Origin: Lactarius indigo
Taxonomy: Eukaryota; Basidiomycota; Agaricomycetes; Russulales; Russulaceae
Direction of reading: 5' to 3'
Length of the DNA stretch: 64,000 bases
Assembly (NCBI GenBank): GCA_025766275.1
Contig: JAFKAC010000018.1
Coordinates: 62,001 to 126,000, forward strand
This document shows, in pieces, positions 23,681 to 36,911 of this stretch. The notes beneath the pieces are model-generated. The model was not told where the DNA came from. It saw nothing but the letters and a program-made list of their open reading frames with translations, and did not search any database. Within the stretch, counting starts at the first letter, position 1; every line of letters starts with the position of its first letter. The position numbers were made by a program, and so were the translations under genes.

Positions 23681-26600
23681 CTGCATACCTGCCGTCCGAA
23701 TCGTTCACGGTACACTAGCCCGCCTACTTCCCTGATACCGCCGCGTCATTTTTCTATCATTCCGTTCTCTGCAACTACCCCTCCACGTTACAGTACAACA
23801 TCCTTTTTCCAAAAGAAATTACTGAGAAAGAATTTGAGCGGTGTCACTCCGCATCAATCAATCAACCCGTCGGTGTGCTCATAACGACTTTGATTTCCGC
23901 CATCGGCTATTCAGGGAGGTCGGTTGGCAGCTGACTGGCTTCCACCACAGCCCAGTCATCTGTGCGGCATTCACTTCAGCACAGTAGCACTGTATCCCAA
24001 CCGTGTGCAATACCGAGCGAGATGGCGGCCACCTTTCCGAGTATTTTCACCCTAGCTGTAAGGCACCTATTTAGTATGTTATGTTATGCGAGCAGAACTT
24101 GAAATATGCACTAAAAATCACACGCGCATGGCAGGGTTGCTTCTCCTTTTTTGTCTTCTCTCGCGGCGATTTATTATTACGTGCCTGTGATAACGTCCGT
24201 CCTTCTTGGCGTCCGCTCAGGCCCCGCAAATTACAACTGTCCACACAAGTACACCGCTTTCGATGGCAGGTGAAGTAGAATGGGGTGGAGGACAAGGTGG
24301 GAGAGGTGAAGCACCTGAAACATCGGGTCTTGTGGGGATTTCCGACCTGTCGGTGTCGGTTACTATAGCGGAAAACCGAAAACCAACACTCAGGAAAATC
24401 CTGGACCAGGACCTCTAATGAGGCGAGGAGCATAAAAAATGAACACAAGAAGGGCTAAACAAGACATCGTAAGGTACGCGAGCCAAATAGTATTAAAAAG
24501 TAGTAAAATAAGTTGGGTGTCACCACATAATCACATAAACCCTTTAATTTATGCGCGTTGTCGCCGATCGTACGATTCACGTCGATCAGCGCATGCCGTA
24601 AAGGTCCCCCCTTGACAGATCCAAATAATAATAATAATAAAATTATAGTTATTATATAGTAACATACCGTTATCGTTTCCTTTCCTTTCTTATCTCTGAG
24701 GCTCTGCCTTCCCCCCCATAAGCGCTCTATCACAGAGTAAAAACTGGTTGGCTTGAGAGAATTTTGAGTGGGGGGGTACCTTCGCAATCTAGAACTCTGA
24801 CGTTCTGAACTTACGTGCTAGTGCTGATTTGGAGTACGGGCGGGAACACACACGGAATATTAAAATAAGCGAAATGATTGTTGGGTATGTAATGATGACA
24901 CCTCCTGATTGGCTTGCTCGGTCGGTCTTAGATCGCAACCGGCCGGTCTGCGCAAGTTTTTTTTTGCACCAATCAAAAATTGATCCCCACTCATGAGAGG
25001 TTTACAAGGCCTTGCAATTTGCCGCACCCCTAGCAGGCTGTTTGGGAGCCAACAAACGCCAGATCCTTGGGACGTGAATCGTCATGCTAAAAAAAAAAAG
25101 GGCATTGTCGGGCTACGGGGAGTGCCAGTGTGAAACCCGTCAGCGTATGGGCACTAAGAAATTTGATACGTCTCGTTTCTGTCTTCTCAGTGCCAGGGAG
25201 GGTGAGAGCCTGAGGAAGCTCAGATGTGCCCGAGGTTGCTTGCATCGTGGTGAAAACAAGGCACCCGGCCACAGCGCTGCACTGCCCCAGGGCCAATACT
25301 TTGCCATTCTTAAACTGCTTATAACCTTACTTCCTTTTGCCACCAACGATTCGCACAGCAATTGCGTTCGGGTGGCCCGGTCGTGGTGGATTGCGGTGTA
25401 ATGGAACATCGGTGTGCCCCTGGGGCCTGACAACCTCCATGCGACCGACGTCATCATGTGGGTCTCTGCTGCAGTTGTGGGACACTGTACATGTGCATCA
25501 TACTTTTCGCATTCGGACCACTTCCAGTACCACCCCTTCGTACTCATGCCCAATTCACAGCCTTCATCACGCCCATGCCGCCTCTCCCATGACAGCAGAT
25601 GATGTAGGTTCTGACAATAGTGACGACCCTGATGCAAATGACGCGATTCCGAGAGCGCCTCGTTACACTCTGCGCGTTTTGGTGCGATGAACTGACGGGC
25701 ATGTCGAGAAGAAGAAGCAACGAATGCTAGTGCGATGCGGATGCGACGCGCGCGATCCCACTTTTGGACCAGTCCGGGTGAATGCTCCCCAATTGGCTCA
25801 CCGCCGCTATACCGGATCCGCTCGATATACCGTGATGGTGAACTACGCGTGTAGGAAGGATACAAAATCGGCGACTTACGCATGAGAGGGGAATTGAAGT
25901 AGGGCGCTTAAGTATAGTTTATGTTGTATTCGGTGTGCGTGGTCGTTCGGGTTGGGTCTTGAGTTCCTTACGGGGGTCATAACCACCCACTGTGGTTTCT
26001 CGCATTGGGCACATGCAAACAAAGTACGGCCGCGCGAGAATCACCAGTAGGACTGCCCGACTAACGGAGGCGTCGATTTTCGTCCTAGATACGAGGTGCC
26101 CGGGCCGGTCCGCGTATCCTCGTAAGCGCACTGCCATCTCCGCTCGATCATAGGCTTGCCTCCTTTGTTTCGTTTTTTTAGTTTCTTCCTGATCCGACGG
26201 ATAAGATATTGATACTCATCAATTTTGTGGCGTGGCTTGTGTGATGAACGAGCGTGTGCTGTATGGTACTTATCATGTGTCCCTACGCCTGTAGAAGTGG
26301 ATTCGTGTTGGGGATCATTCGGGTAACTGTACTGTACAACGAAAACATGTGAAATATTTCTATAACCTCACTTTCACGCGCTCAGGCTCTCCATGTTTCG
26401 TACGGAGGGACAGAAATGATACATTTGAATGCTTTGTGGGCTACCCGTCAGTCAGGGAAGGGATGAAGTGAAGAACGGTTGCGCTATTATACCCTCTGAG
26501 AATCTGTTGGGCCAGTCGGCGGTAGCGTACCACGAGACTCAGAAGCGATGGGTCGAGACCGTGGCTTGCATTAGAGCGCTAACCTCGCCCTTGAGGGGCT

Positions 26601-27594
26601 GGAAGCCCCAACTGGGTACGTAACGGCTTCAGTCCTCGTGCAATACCGTACCTTGCTATTGGGGCGAGTTGCCGTAAATATTGTCAGTGAATTGAATCGA
26701 GCCTCGGGTTTGTTGTTGCGCCTCCTGTTACATACCACGGCTTCTGGTGAGGGGTCCTTCGAGTTGGAGTGGGATGAGTAACCCCTCGACAACCGTTCTC
26801 GAAATCAGGACCTGACCCCGGATTTGCACGATACTGTAATTGAAGAATAGAAGCGTCTGTTGCACCTCGACGGAGTTAAAATTCAGTCGTTCAATCCCTC
26901 TCTCTGGTCCGACCCGACCGCGTGGAATTTCAAGGTCCCGTGAATGTGTGCGGGAATCAGAAGACGAGGTGCTTGGTAACCTTATATATATAGGCATATG
27001 TTGGGAGCTGAGAGAGAGAGTTCATTCTCCGTGAGAAACGGAGTGTTTTTGGCTCTGTCAATGAACATGGACGAAATAGAACGCATCTGCAAACTCAGAT
27101 CTCACAAAAAGTTTTTTTTTTCACTGGTGGGCTGGGTGATTGTAGGGTGGGCACACAAATTTGTCGAATTGTATTTTTTTTTTTTTCGTCTCAACAAGCT
27201 CCACCCTGATCACCGAGAGGGAGTACAGAGTGAGTAGAGGACAAGCGTTGGAGCGCTAAAGGACATCAGGTACGGGGAAAGAAGGGAAGGAATGGGGGGT
27301 GGCGGGAGGAGGGTTTGGGTGGGGAGAGAGTGGGCGGGTGGTTGAATGATAGAGTAAGGTTTGAAGTAGAAAAATAGTTACGTATGGGTGACAGATGGCA
27401 GGAGCATTAGTCTAAATGAGGATAAGGGCAAGGAAAAATCGGATCAGAGAAGTGGGACCGATAGTTTGGCGATAATATGATATGGGTAAGATAAAGAAAA
27501 TAAAGGAAAATAAAAAAGTCAGGCACGGAATTTCCTTATAGACTGGGAGAGTTTACCCCTTCCCACTTTCCCTTGTCTCTTCCTCCTCTTCCTA
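23681..27594. other. Gene-poor stretch and upstream region of the C2H2 gene
   Basis: No recognised gene. It contains poly-T/poly-A runs (for example 27173-27186), an (AAT)n run at 24624-24642 and G-rich low-complexity DNA at 27285-27340. The last few hundred bases are probably promoter and 5' leader of the zinc-finger gene. A C/T-rich segment (27555-27590) directly precedes its ATG, as is common in fungal promoters. Confidence 0.45.
24624..24642 (+). repeat. (AAT)n microsatellite
   Basis: Six consecutive AAT units in an AT-rich context. Confidence 0.8.
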
Positions 27595-29790
27595 ATGGAC
27601 TCGGACTCCCCTCACAGCGACATGGCCACGCCTCTCGTTCTTCCCCAAAACTCCCAACAGCCCCTTCAGCAGCAGCAGAACGGCGGTGTCAACAGGCGTT
27701 ATCGTCCCGCGCCTGCTAAAACGTTCCAATGTCGTGGTTATGGTGATTGTCGCATGGTTTTTAGCAGGAGCGAACACTTGGCCAGGCACATTAGGTTCGT
27801 GTTCCTTGCCCTTCCTCCGCACCGTCCCTCCGCCCCTGACTCACTCTCCTCCTCCTCCAGGAAACACACCGGAGAACGTCCTTTCACTTGTCATTGTAGC
27901 AAACAATTCTCTCGCCTCGACAATCTTCGCCAACATGCTCAAACCGTTCACGCCGATAAACAGGATGCCAATGAGCGCATGATGCGAGAGCTTTCCTCTC
28001 TTCATGCCACCATGGCTGCCGCCAACAAGGCCACTCAACAGCGTGGAAAACGCGGTGCTCAACAAGCACCGCCCGTCTCGGTCTCCTTATCTGCCGATTC
28101 CATCACCGGCGACGGTTCTGGCGATCTCGCCTCTACTCATCGTGTGCACCAACAGCAGCACCAAGGTGGTGGTGGTACCGGTGTTGGCGGCGGTAATAAT
28201 GGTGGCGAGGGCGTCAAACAGGAGGATACGCAGCCAACCCTCTCTTTGGTCTCTCAACGTCCTGGCACGAGCACCGGGTACGAAGGTGACACCGATCTTT
28301 TTCATCACCAACACCCCTCCGCCGCTTCTCGTTCCTGGTACGTACAAGACGCAGATCGCTCTCATCCCCGCCAAGTCAATAGTCATTCCTTTCGCGACTC
28401 CGTCCAGTCCTTTCGTGCCCCATCCGCCGCATCCCCCACCTCACCTACATCCTCAAACTCACCAAACTCTGCCACTCCAACCTCATCCCCGTCAACACTC
28501 CAACCCCACCCCGGCCAGTCCTTTCTCGCCTCAGGAGAGTCATTCGTCGAACTCGGTGTCTCCGATCTCCCATCCTCTTCCTGGTCAACAACCCGTTCAG
28601 CAAACTCAGATGTCCGACCCAGCTCTAGCAGCAGCCGTCCACCCACTGCATCTCGCGAATCTATCGACTCACATCCTCGATCACTCCCACCCCTCTCAGC
28701 TATCGTCTCCTCATCCCTCCCCCCATCCCAATGGGGTTCCGTCCCCTCACAATCCGTTTTTCCCATTCCATCAGGGCCAGGCATTGTCCCGCCGCGACCT
28801 TCAACCGCTACACGTCCAGGCACAGCTCCCGCCTCGTACTACGCCTCCCCACCATTCGGCGGTTTCGGTGGAGGATCTGGATTGGTATTATCATCGACAA
28901 ACCCCTACGGAATCTCAGAATTGGTCCGCTCATCATCAGGATATGGCTCCGCCGATGCCTCTGACTCCCCAATCGGCGGTGGATACGACTCGCCATTTTC
29001 TTTCCACCCACCGTCGCTCACCAACGAGTCTATCGTCTCGAGGAAGCGACCATTCTCTGGAATCGACGATGATGACCGCGAACGGCTCGGCTCCTCCGCA
29101 GGTGGGTCGGAGTCTCGACCCCAATCTAGGCGACTCTCCGTCATGGAACTCTGCAATGACATCGATTCCGATCCCGCAACTCGACCATTTTTACCCCTTT
29201 CAGCAGTCCAGGGCGGCGTCCCAGCCACAGGTTCCACCTCGCGGCCCAATACAGCATCAACGAGCCTCGCAGCACTCGCAATCGCCGATGCCCCCACCCC
29301 GTTCGAACAGTACCGGCAACAGTCACCAATACGTGCAGGAATACAGCAGGCAGGAGGAAGCACAGCTACGGGCTTATCAAGCCCAAGCTCAGGCACAACA
29401 ACAAGCACAACAACAAGCCCGCGCGGAAGCTCAATCGCAAGCACAAGCCCACGCGCAGGTACAGCAGCAACAACAACAGGACGAGTTCAGTCCCAATACT
29501 CCCACCAGCTCCAACACCACCAACAGCGCCCACCCGTATTCGGCAACGTCGTACCCTCATCTGCAGTACTTCGGGGTGGAGCAGCATCAGCATCTCCTCC
29601 CCTACGGGCAATCTCAGGGACAAGCGGGGCAGGGGCAGGCGCGTACGCCTCCCCAGGGTCAAGCCCAGGGTCAAATGCCAGCGCTCCACGGGGCTACGGC
29701 GCGGCCGAGTCTCGTCGTGAACGCGCCGACCAAGTTCGACTCGCGGTCTCTTCTCCCCACGCCGCCTCTGCTCTTGGAATGAGGGTCTAA
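27595..29790 (+). CDS. Two-finger C2H2 zinc-finger transcription factor, 709 aa
   Basis: ATG at 27595, stop at 29788-29790, one 66-nt intron at 27795-27860 (GTTCGT...CTCCAG with a CTGAC branch site) lying inside the zinc-finger region. Removal gives finger 1 (C46, C52, H65, H69), the HTGERPF linker, and finger 2 (C77, C79, H92, H97). The intron is a multiple of three without stops, so its retention would break only the finger array. The remaining 600 residues are disordered, rich in Ser, Pro, Thr and Gly, with a conserved-looking block [14 protein letters not shown] near residue 515 and a [11 protein letters not shown] segment. It is likely a sequence-specific nuclear regulator of the Msn2/Adr1-like tandem-finger class; its target is unknown. 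A second long frame overlaps it (see findings). Confidence 0.88.
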   Translation: MDSDSPHSDMATPLVLPQNSQQPLQQQQNGGVNRRYRPAPAKTFQCRGYGDCRMVFSRSEHLARHIRFVFLALPPHRPSAPDSLSSSSRKHTGERPFTCHCSKQFSRLDNLRQHAQTVHADKQDANERMMRELSSLHATMAAANKATQQRGKRGAQQAPPVSVSLSADSITGDGSGDLASTHRVHQQQHQGGGGTGVGGGNNGGEGVKQEDTQPTLSLVSQRPGTSTGYEGDTDLFHHQHPSAASRSWYVQDADRSHPRQVNSHSFRDSVQSFRAPSAASPTSPTSSNSPNSATPTSSPSTLQPHPGQSFLASGESFVELGVSDLPSSSWSTTRSANSDVRPSSSSSRPPTASRESIDSHPRSLPPLSAIVSSSLPPSQWGSVPSQSVFPIPSGPGIVPPRPSTATRPGTAPASYYASPPFGGFGGGSGLVLSSTNPYGISELVRSSSGYGSADASDSPIGGGYDSPFSFHPPSLTNESIVSRKRPFSGIDDDDRERLGSSAGGSESRPQSRRLSVMELCNDIDSDPATRPFLPLSAVQGGVPATGSTSRPNTASTSLAALAIADAPTPFEQYRQQSPIRAGIQQAGGSTATGLSSPSSGTTTSTTTSPRGSSIASTSPRAGTAATTTGRVQSQYSHQLQHHQQRPPVFGNVVPSSAVLRGGAASASPPLRAISGTSGAGAGAYASPGSSPGSNASAPRGYGAAESRRERADQVRLAVSSPHAASALGMRV

Positions 29791-32700
29791 TAGCGTTGTT
29801 ACTCTTTCATACCCATCAACAACCTTTTGCTTTTTGTGTGTGGCCTAACGATAATACCTTTTTCTGATCGACTGCTATGCAATGCTTACTGGGTTCGCGC
29901 GTGTTCAGTCTCCTTGTCTTTGTCCTTTCGGGTTATTAAGATTCGTACTTCTTCATACGATACTTATTTTTTTCATGCAGCCTCATTCTTGATGTGCTGT
30001 ACCCTTCATCGGCAAATATTCCCCGATTATATATACATATCCTCCCCTTCGTCTGATACTCTTACCCATTCACTCTTGGATCTGTCTGCGCGTTTTATAT
30101 TCTTATTGTTGGCCGTGTACCATGTGTCACCCTATCCCTCCCCTTCCCTCCGTAGTATTTGTACTACCCCGAAAAAAAATCAAGCCAAAACGCGTCTTTT
30201 ATTTTTTATTTTCCATTCCCACCGCCCACGAACTAAAACGAAAGGACCTAGCTCATAGGTGAGAAGCGCGGCCATGAAAGGCACCATTGGGAACGATGCT
30301 TAATCGATAGAATGGTGTATCATAAAAGATATAAGCGCCTATCTGTAGTTAGGAACGAAGGGGTGCCTGTCCATTTTTCAAATTTGGACGCGCGTGGTGG
30401 ACACTTGTCACCGTCCTAGCGCTTCAAAGTTGGTCCGAATCCCACGGTACCACTATCACTGGCATGGTCGTTTCTTGGAACATTCTCCCCCCTTCTCCAG
30501 CGGTACCTTCATTATTTGGTTTGTGGCATGACAGTTGCCAAGTGCCACCCGCGGCAGCGGTTGCTGGGGTGTCGTAATTTTTGGTACTGTTCACTGGCGT
30601 GCGTGGGTGCGTGCTTGTGTGCCGACTCGGATTGGAAAAATTGAGCCACTATCGACTCTTCTTCTTTTTTTTTTTTTCTTTCTAGCGCTGGTAGTGTTGG
30701 ACTGTAGGAATCTGACAGTTTTTGGACTAGGATATCGTTGAAACGACTTGTTTTGGCCGTGCTCGTCTTTCAGGCGTTTGGGAAACCCTGGCTGTGTGAA
30801 TATAGAGTGCCTCCTACCGCCTACTAGGAACTCTGACCAAGGTCGGTAGGACGGCCAGAATGCGGCTAAAACACGTACCCGGAGGTGTAGAGGTGGTAAT
30901 ATTTGCCCCAGGCCCTGCGTCATGGTGAAGAGTGTTTCTTATTCGAGTTGCTTAGCGAGAAAAAAAAAATTGCATAGGGCCGGTAGCCTCATATCATGGA
31001 TCTCCAGGCCAATGCATACGGTATGGGTGGTGCCGCGTGGTAGTACCGTGCTCGTGCTACTCTGCAGAGGGTTTTAACGAATCAAACAATCGTATACTGT
31101 TAATACTCAGGACATCTGTCAGACCCCTCTTCGAAGGGCCTTCACACAATGACACTCGAGGCGATATGTCCGACCTCGGGTCTTCGTAGCTTTGGATGGG
31201 AAGCGCAAGATTACTTGAGCTTCGAGATCTACACACCAGCCCCGGCATCAGAGTCGATCCTGGCCCGGTAAAAAAGAGGTGAGAACAGGCCTCCTTCCTG
31301 ACTGATATCTTCCATACCGTTCCGGTCGCAGTTAACTAACTTGGTGGATTCAATCCCACGCCCAGCCACTGTGGCTCTGGTCTCGGCCCCATTGTCCTTG
31401 TTACCCACAGCGCCCACAGTAGTCTCGTTCTCGCGTCACGCTTGGGTGCACAAGCTACGGAACAGAGCCGTGAGCCAAGGATATAGGCAGGCGAGCAGGT
31501 GGGCAGCTGAGACTCAAAGCGGGGGGGGCACGTGGGCGCAAGTGTCAGTGGCACATATCAGTGGCACAGCGACTGATAGGGCTGACAAGTCGATCCGATA
31601 GTCAGGCTTCTTGTCAGAGTGCCACTACGCAAGCCGGCGCTGAGGGCCGCCAGAGGAGCGGAGGCAGTTGTGTCATTTGGCACGTGGGATGCATCAGGCG
31701 TACGACTGCACGCGAGTTATACCGTCAAAGTCTCCCACAGTATGCCATGATGTTCTCGGCCTTCCTTCGGAAGATGCGAAGCCCGGACGAAGCGAAGCGA
31801 GCCGGGGGTAGAAGGGCGCTGTCTGTGACTCCCGATGGGGTCGGTGTGTAGACCCCAGATTTAAACGAGCTTCACAAAGGGTTTGCACCACGCGGGACCA
31901 CAGGAATGTCCGCCCCCCTTCTGGTTCTGGCCCAGGCTTCTATTCCTGGTGGGCGAGCTGCTTGCCATCGGATCAGGTACTGAGCTTGTTCAACCAAGTC
32001 GCTTTTTTGTCAGTACCCTTCTTTCCTTCGGGCAGTCCGGCAGCTTTTTAGAGCACAGGGGGCAAGTGCGGGGGATCGCCCCATCGACCGACGCTGATGG
32101 GAACGTGCGTTCTCAGACCTGCGCCGTGGAACAACGGTTACATAGTAGCCTCATCGGGGACGATGATTGGACCCCAGTGGACCATGTGTGCCCCATTCTA
32201 GATGTGCAAATGTCATCGCACTCAGGATACAGGAACACAGGAAGAGCCTAAATGATCGTCTCTCGCGTCTTCTGCAGGGTCTGCCTTCTTATTAGATTTT
32301 TCGACCTCGCGGACAGAGCCGCTACGAATGGGAATGGGCGAGGCACAAGGGGACGGACCATCAGAGTCCTGGGAGGGTGAAAATGTGGGGGATTCAGAGG
32401 GGGGGGGGGGGGTGGAGACTGGACCCAGTACCGTGGAAATTCTCTAGAGACTCCACGCTTACTGACAGATACGCTCAGAAAGGGCTAGCTACTACCCTGA
32501 AGGAGGCAGGGCGGCGTATCATTCCCGCATCGCGATTTTTCAGGTTTTGGAAACTGGACATGCCTGTTCCAGCTGGAGGAAAATGGAACGCGGGTGCAGT
32601 ACTGGTGCTCGTGACACTGCCAGCGGCACGGCGCGGGACGTGTTCCGAGGAGGCGAGCGCGAAGCGAGAACCCGAACAGATGGCACACTGGCAGAACTTA

Positions 32701-34463
32701 TCATGATAATTGTGAGCGCAAGGGCGTAAGGGTTCTGATTGGGTTTCTCCGTACCGTGCTCACGAGCGCGCCATGGCGTCTCACGAACTCCGGGCCCGAG
32801 ACGTCATGATGCCGCTATAGCAATTGTAGGCTTTTTGTAGCCAACTGGTACCACTTGCGTGGCGTGGTGACAACTATGGAGTCGGCGCATCCTGTACCCG
32901 GCAGAATTATTTATCACGTCTACATCAGCTTCCAAAGTCTCTTCCATCTAGATTCGTCCGAGTTTGTCGCACATTAGAAACTGAGCGCTGAGCACTGGCA
33001 TTGGTACTAGCACCTGAAGCTAGAGGTCTGCATTGATAGGCTCGATCATCATGGTATGGAAATGGTATCAGTATCAGCACCAAACGCCAAATGACCGCAA
33101 TCGTGATGATAATCTATCCATCTTGACAGCGCTGTACACAGCAGTGGGACAGTGGCAACCATTAGCAACTTTAATGATGATAACATCTCCCGTAAGTTCG
33201 CACTGCGAACGGAGACCTGCGAGTGTGGGCGCCGAGCACACTTTCCCAGTACGTCACCTTTGAGGTTACTACTATGCGCGAAGACGAATGACGCAACATA
33301 GTCACAACACGCCAGCGCAATGCTTCAGACACCTGACTAGCCTTTATCATAAAAGCCGCAGTACAGGTCCTCATTGCTGTCAATTATCACCGATCAAGAA
33401 GCTCTCAACAAGAAGAGAGGGGGAAACGCTGACCGCACACCACAACGCGTATATTAGCCCCATGATGACTCCATGATATTCTACATCTAGAATCTCCAGT
33501 CCCGCCCACGATCGATAGGTCTCCAAGCTTTGGTCACTAACGGCTTTCGTCGGCCGGTGTCTGGAGACCGACGCGGGTATGATGTGGTCCCGGGCAGCAA
33601 ACAAGAGCGTGGAGCTTGGCGTGGAGATATGGGCGCTACGCGGCTCGGGAATCCGCGGCGGGCCATTGCGGCGGACCGCTTTATTAGCAGGTACAGCGGG
33701 TCCGAGCGCCACCGCTGTGAGCATCTCGCGCTGACCCCACGCATCACACTGAGCACAATTATCGACGGCTCAGCGAGACGCTCGGCTCCGCACATACACT
33801 ACGACTCGGACCGGCTACTTCAACCATGTTGGTGCGGGTGGGGCGGGACCGACTCGGGGCCTATTGCGGCTCGATAGCGTTGACTGCCGTCTTAGCGGCC
33901 CTCACGGCCCTTACAGATGTTAGGAACTGGACTGCGTGTGATGCCCGATGCGGGGCCAGGGGCACACTGCTCCGCGGACCCGACACAAGTGATCCCCGCA
34001 TCCGAGACCCGCGTCGGACCGCGGGGTAATCTTAAGCTCACCGCTAGGCGCTACGTCGGAACCGAGAAGTGCGATGGATGTGGCCTCGCCCCGTTGACAA
34101 AATAGGACAGGGGAGGTCAGGGCACGACACGCCACAACGCGAGAGGGACCCGATCAGATTGTACGTGAGGTACGATGCCGCTCCGACAGCTTGGAGCACG
34201 GGACCTTAAGGGCGGCGGCAGTGCCGCATACGTCAAGGTCTATTACTGTTAAGTGATTCAAACAACTATGAATACAACCTGGCACGAGATCGTCTATAGA
34301 CTGTCTGCATCCAAGTACGCAAAAGAAGGTCATGAAGAGAGGGGAAAGTGAGTGTTAGACATGATACAAAGAAACCCATAGTAACAGGGAGAGGCGTAGT
34401 CGTAAGTGGTCGTGCATACAAGTATAAAATATTTTGAGACGAGGTTTAAAAACGAAGACGCGA
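29791..34463. other. 4.7 kb without a recognised gene
   Basis: 29791-30250 is probably the C2H2 gene's 3' untranslated region. The rest has only short chance-like frames. 32399-32412 is a run of 14 G. A GC-rich patch at about 33540-34060 has longer frames (for example a plus-strand hydrophobic N-terminus-like piece, ALTAVLAALTAL, near 33880), but nothing that can be assigned. Confidence 0.45.
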
Positions 34464-36045
34464 TCAAAACACAGCAAAAGCCGCACCGGCGCGCTGCTGC
34501 GCAGCGCTACTAAACGCGGAGCTCCCGTAACGGAGCGACCCGACGTTCCCGAATGTGTCGATGCCGCCCGGCCCGGTGCCCGTGCCAAGCACCGCAGCCA
34601 GCGCGTCCGCACGTGCGGATATGGGGGTGCGCGGGGGTAACGAGGACGCGTGCGACGAGACAGAGGCACTCGAGGGTGGGCGTGGGTGGCCCTGCACGAG
34701 GGCGGGTGTTTCGGATGCGCTCGGCGGCGGCGAGGAGTAGGCGTGCGTGGGTCCTGGTGTGGGCACTGGGGAACGCGAGGGGAGCGGTTGGGCAAAGGGG
34801 TTATTTGAGCTGGTGGCGTGACACGTCAGTGCCCCTATGCGCAGGGTAGAGGGGGGAAAGGAAAGGACGCACCCGTGTACTGCTGTCTTTTGTGGGACGA
34901 GCGGCTGAGACTGCGTGGCTTGGAACTGTGCGGCCTGCATTTGGAGCGCATAATACTGTTGCTGTTGGGCCGCCTCGGCCTGCTGCCGCGCATACTCCGC
35001 CTGTAGCATGGCCTCATATTGGGCTTGCTGTGCATACGGATCGAAAGCGGTGAACTGAGCCTGGACCGCCGAGGGGTCATACACTGACGACGCCATCGTC
35101 ATCTGCGGCGGGATGGATGTAAACTGTGGCTGAAGCTGCCAGGGCTGAGACTCGTCGACCGTGAGATCGATGAGGTTGCTAATTATAATAGAGTATAACG
35201 GGTCAGGCACAGCAGCGAGGGCGAGCGAGTGGGGATTGTCAGGCACGAACTGACTTACCTCGGTGTGGCTTTCGGATCGTCGAACAACGGGCCATCCTTG
35301 CCCTGCTCCTTAAGCCGGCGCCGGCGCTCGGCCTCTTCTTGCTCACTAAGCTTCAGTGCACGTTGAACGTCCTGCTCTTCCTGGGAAGGCTGCTTCCGCG
35401 GCGGCACCGATCGCTTCTTTTCCGTCTCTTGTTCTTCGTTGCCACTCTCGCCAACCCGTCTGCCAGCCATGCGGTCGTGCATCTGCTTGCGGCGACGACG
35501 GGTCTCGGCAAGACTCTGGTCATCGGCGAGGAGGCGGGAGAGCTCGCGAGCGCGCACACGCACATCCTGACCAACATCGCGGCCAGAGTCATCGGTGTGC
35601 TGGAACTCTGTAAGCGTCTTGATTATGTAGATGTTGTCCCGGAAGTATTGCGCGACTTTTGGCGAACCACTGTGGAGGAGGTACTCGACCACCACGAGCG
35701 ACTGCGCACATTAATCAGCGACCGGAGAAGTCTGTGGGGGTATTATTAAGGGATGCACATACCTTGTATACATGCCGCCAGTATTTGCCTTTGTCATTCA
35801 GACGTTTGTCTAGCATGCTGACTATGTCAACAAAGTCTTCACTTTGGCATCAGGTTAGCTGCGATGGGGACAGGGAGAAGTGAGGGGGAGGCGTACTGAT
35901 TGTATGACATCTGTGCAAGCTCGTGCATCTGTGCGCCGCTGGGGATCACATTCTCACTGTTTGTGGCCGTGCGGACTTTCGCTTCGGCGTCCGAGTAACC
36001 GTTGGTCACGTTCTTGACAACCCGTAGGGCACCCTTGAAGACCAT
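34464..36045 (-). CDS. Epsin-type endocytic adaptor (ENTH, UIM, NPF), 440 aa, 5 exons
   Basis: Model: 35897-36045, 35763-35841, 35259-35701, 34873-35178, 34464-34809; introns 55-80 nt; sum 1,323 nt = 441 codons. ENTH domain residues 1 to about 140 (VVKNVTNGYSDAEAKVR, DKRLNDKGKYWRHVYKSL, VEYLLHSGSPKV, IKTLTEFQHTD), which binds phosphatidylinositol bisphosphate at the plasma membrane. A ubiquitin-interacting motif lies at about 185-203 (EEQDVQRALKLSEQEEAE), a LIDLT segment (226-230) resembles a clathrin box, a Gln/Ala/Tyr-rich stretch follows, and one NPF (329-331) would bind EH-domain partners. This order matches yeast Ent1/Ent2. The fourth intron is a multiple of three without stops, so its retention would add 21 residues. 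Confidence 0.93.
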
Positions 36046-36911
36046 GCTGTCCTATCTTGGGCTGTGGCTTGGGTGCTGCGGATGAAGAATAGATGTGTCT
36101 TAAAATGAGAAAGCTGTGGGAGATGTTGCAGGAGCGAGGTGTCTGGAGAGGGGTCCAGCCGCTGCGGAAGATGATGGAAACACTAAGAAGAATCAGGCGA
36201 GAGGAGGGTTAAAAGGAGAGAAGAGGGGCTGTGACATGGCGTCGTTGCATAACCTCTTAATAATATGGACGAAGATGACCTGACCTTCCTGGCCTGGCCT
36301 GGCTGACTCCTTCCGGTTGCTGAGTTGGCGTCATCATCTTCGCCTCCGATCACGGCGCCTATCCAATTTGGGGTTTCGGGCTTTTATAATCTCTTTTATG
36401 TGAAAGCAAATATCTGCAACACTAAGCATTTGCACTCACTTGCTAGTGGCTATGGGCTGTGACAATCGTCTGTGAAACACATACTGTACCTCGGGTGGCA
36501 GTGATATGTCGTGCTAAAACAGGCTTCATACAAGGGTTCCAGACGAGGTCTCGCTTATGTTATCATCTATCATCCGGTCTGGACTCAGCCCGTCCATTCA
36601 TTTCGGATGGTACCACGTACTGTTATTGTACCATGGTGGCATGGCCCTTTTATTCCTTTATCGTTGTTGTTTTGACAAAACAAAGATCATCGCGCTTCTT
36701 GTTTTCTGGGTTGCAGTCAATTCGGGGCAGGCTTGCGTATGCTACTCAGAAGCATAAGACTGTTGCTTCCCGTTTCATTTGTAACAATTGATATCCATGG
36801 AGCCATCACCATGATTATTCCGGTTGCCGGCCGAGCCCGATGCCGGAACTCAGTTGTGCGCCAATTTGTCTCATTCTGAGTTGTAAGCTTCTCAGTCCTA
36901 ATTGCGCAGCA
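36046..36911. other. Intergenic, upstream of epsin
   Basis: Promoter region of the epsin gene (minus strand) and 3' flank of the homeodomain-like gene. No other gene seen. Confidence 0.45.

Noticed and set aside
25140..25883. 247-codon minus-strand frame
   Set aside because: Long but without any motif, with chance-like composition (His, Arg, Ser rich); no splice or family support.
29827..30258. 143-codon plus-strand frame after the C2H2 gene
   Set aside because: Lies in the expected 3' untranslated region and has the T-rich, Ser/Phe/Leu character of translated non-coding DNA.
31330..31370. GGATTCAATCCCACG segment resembling a tRNA T arm
   Set aside because: No cloverleaf could be formed around it.
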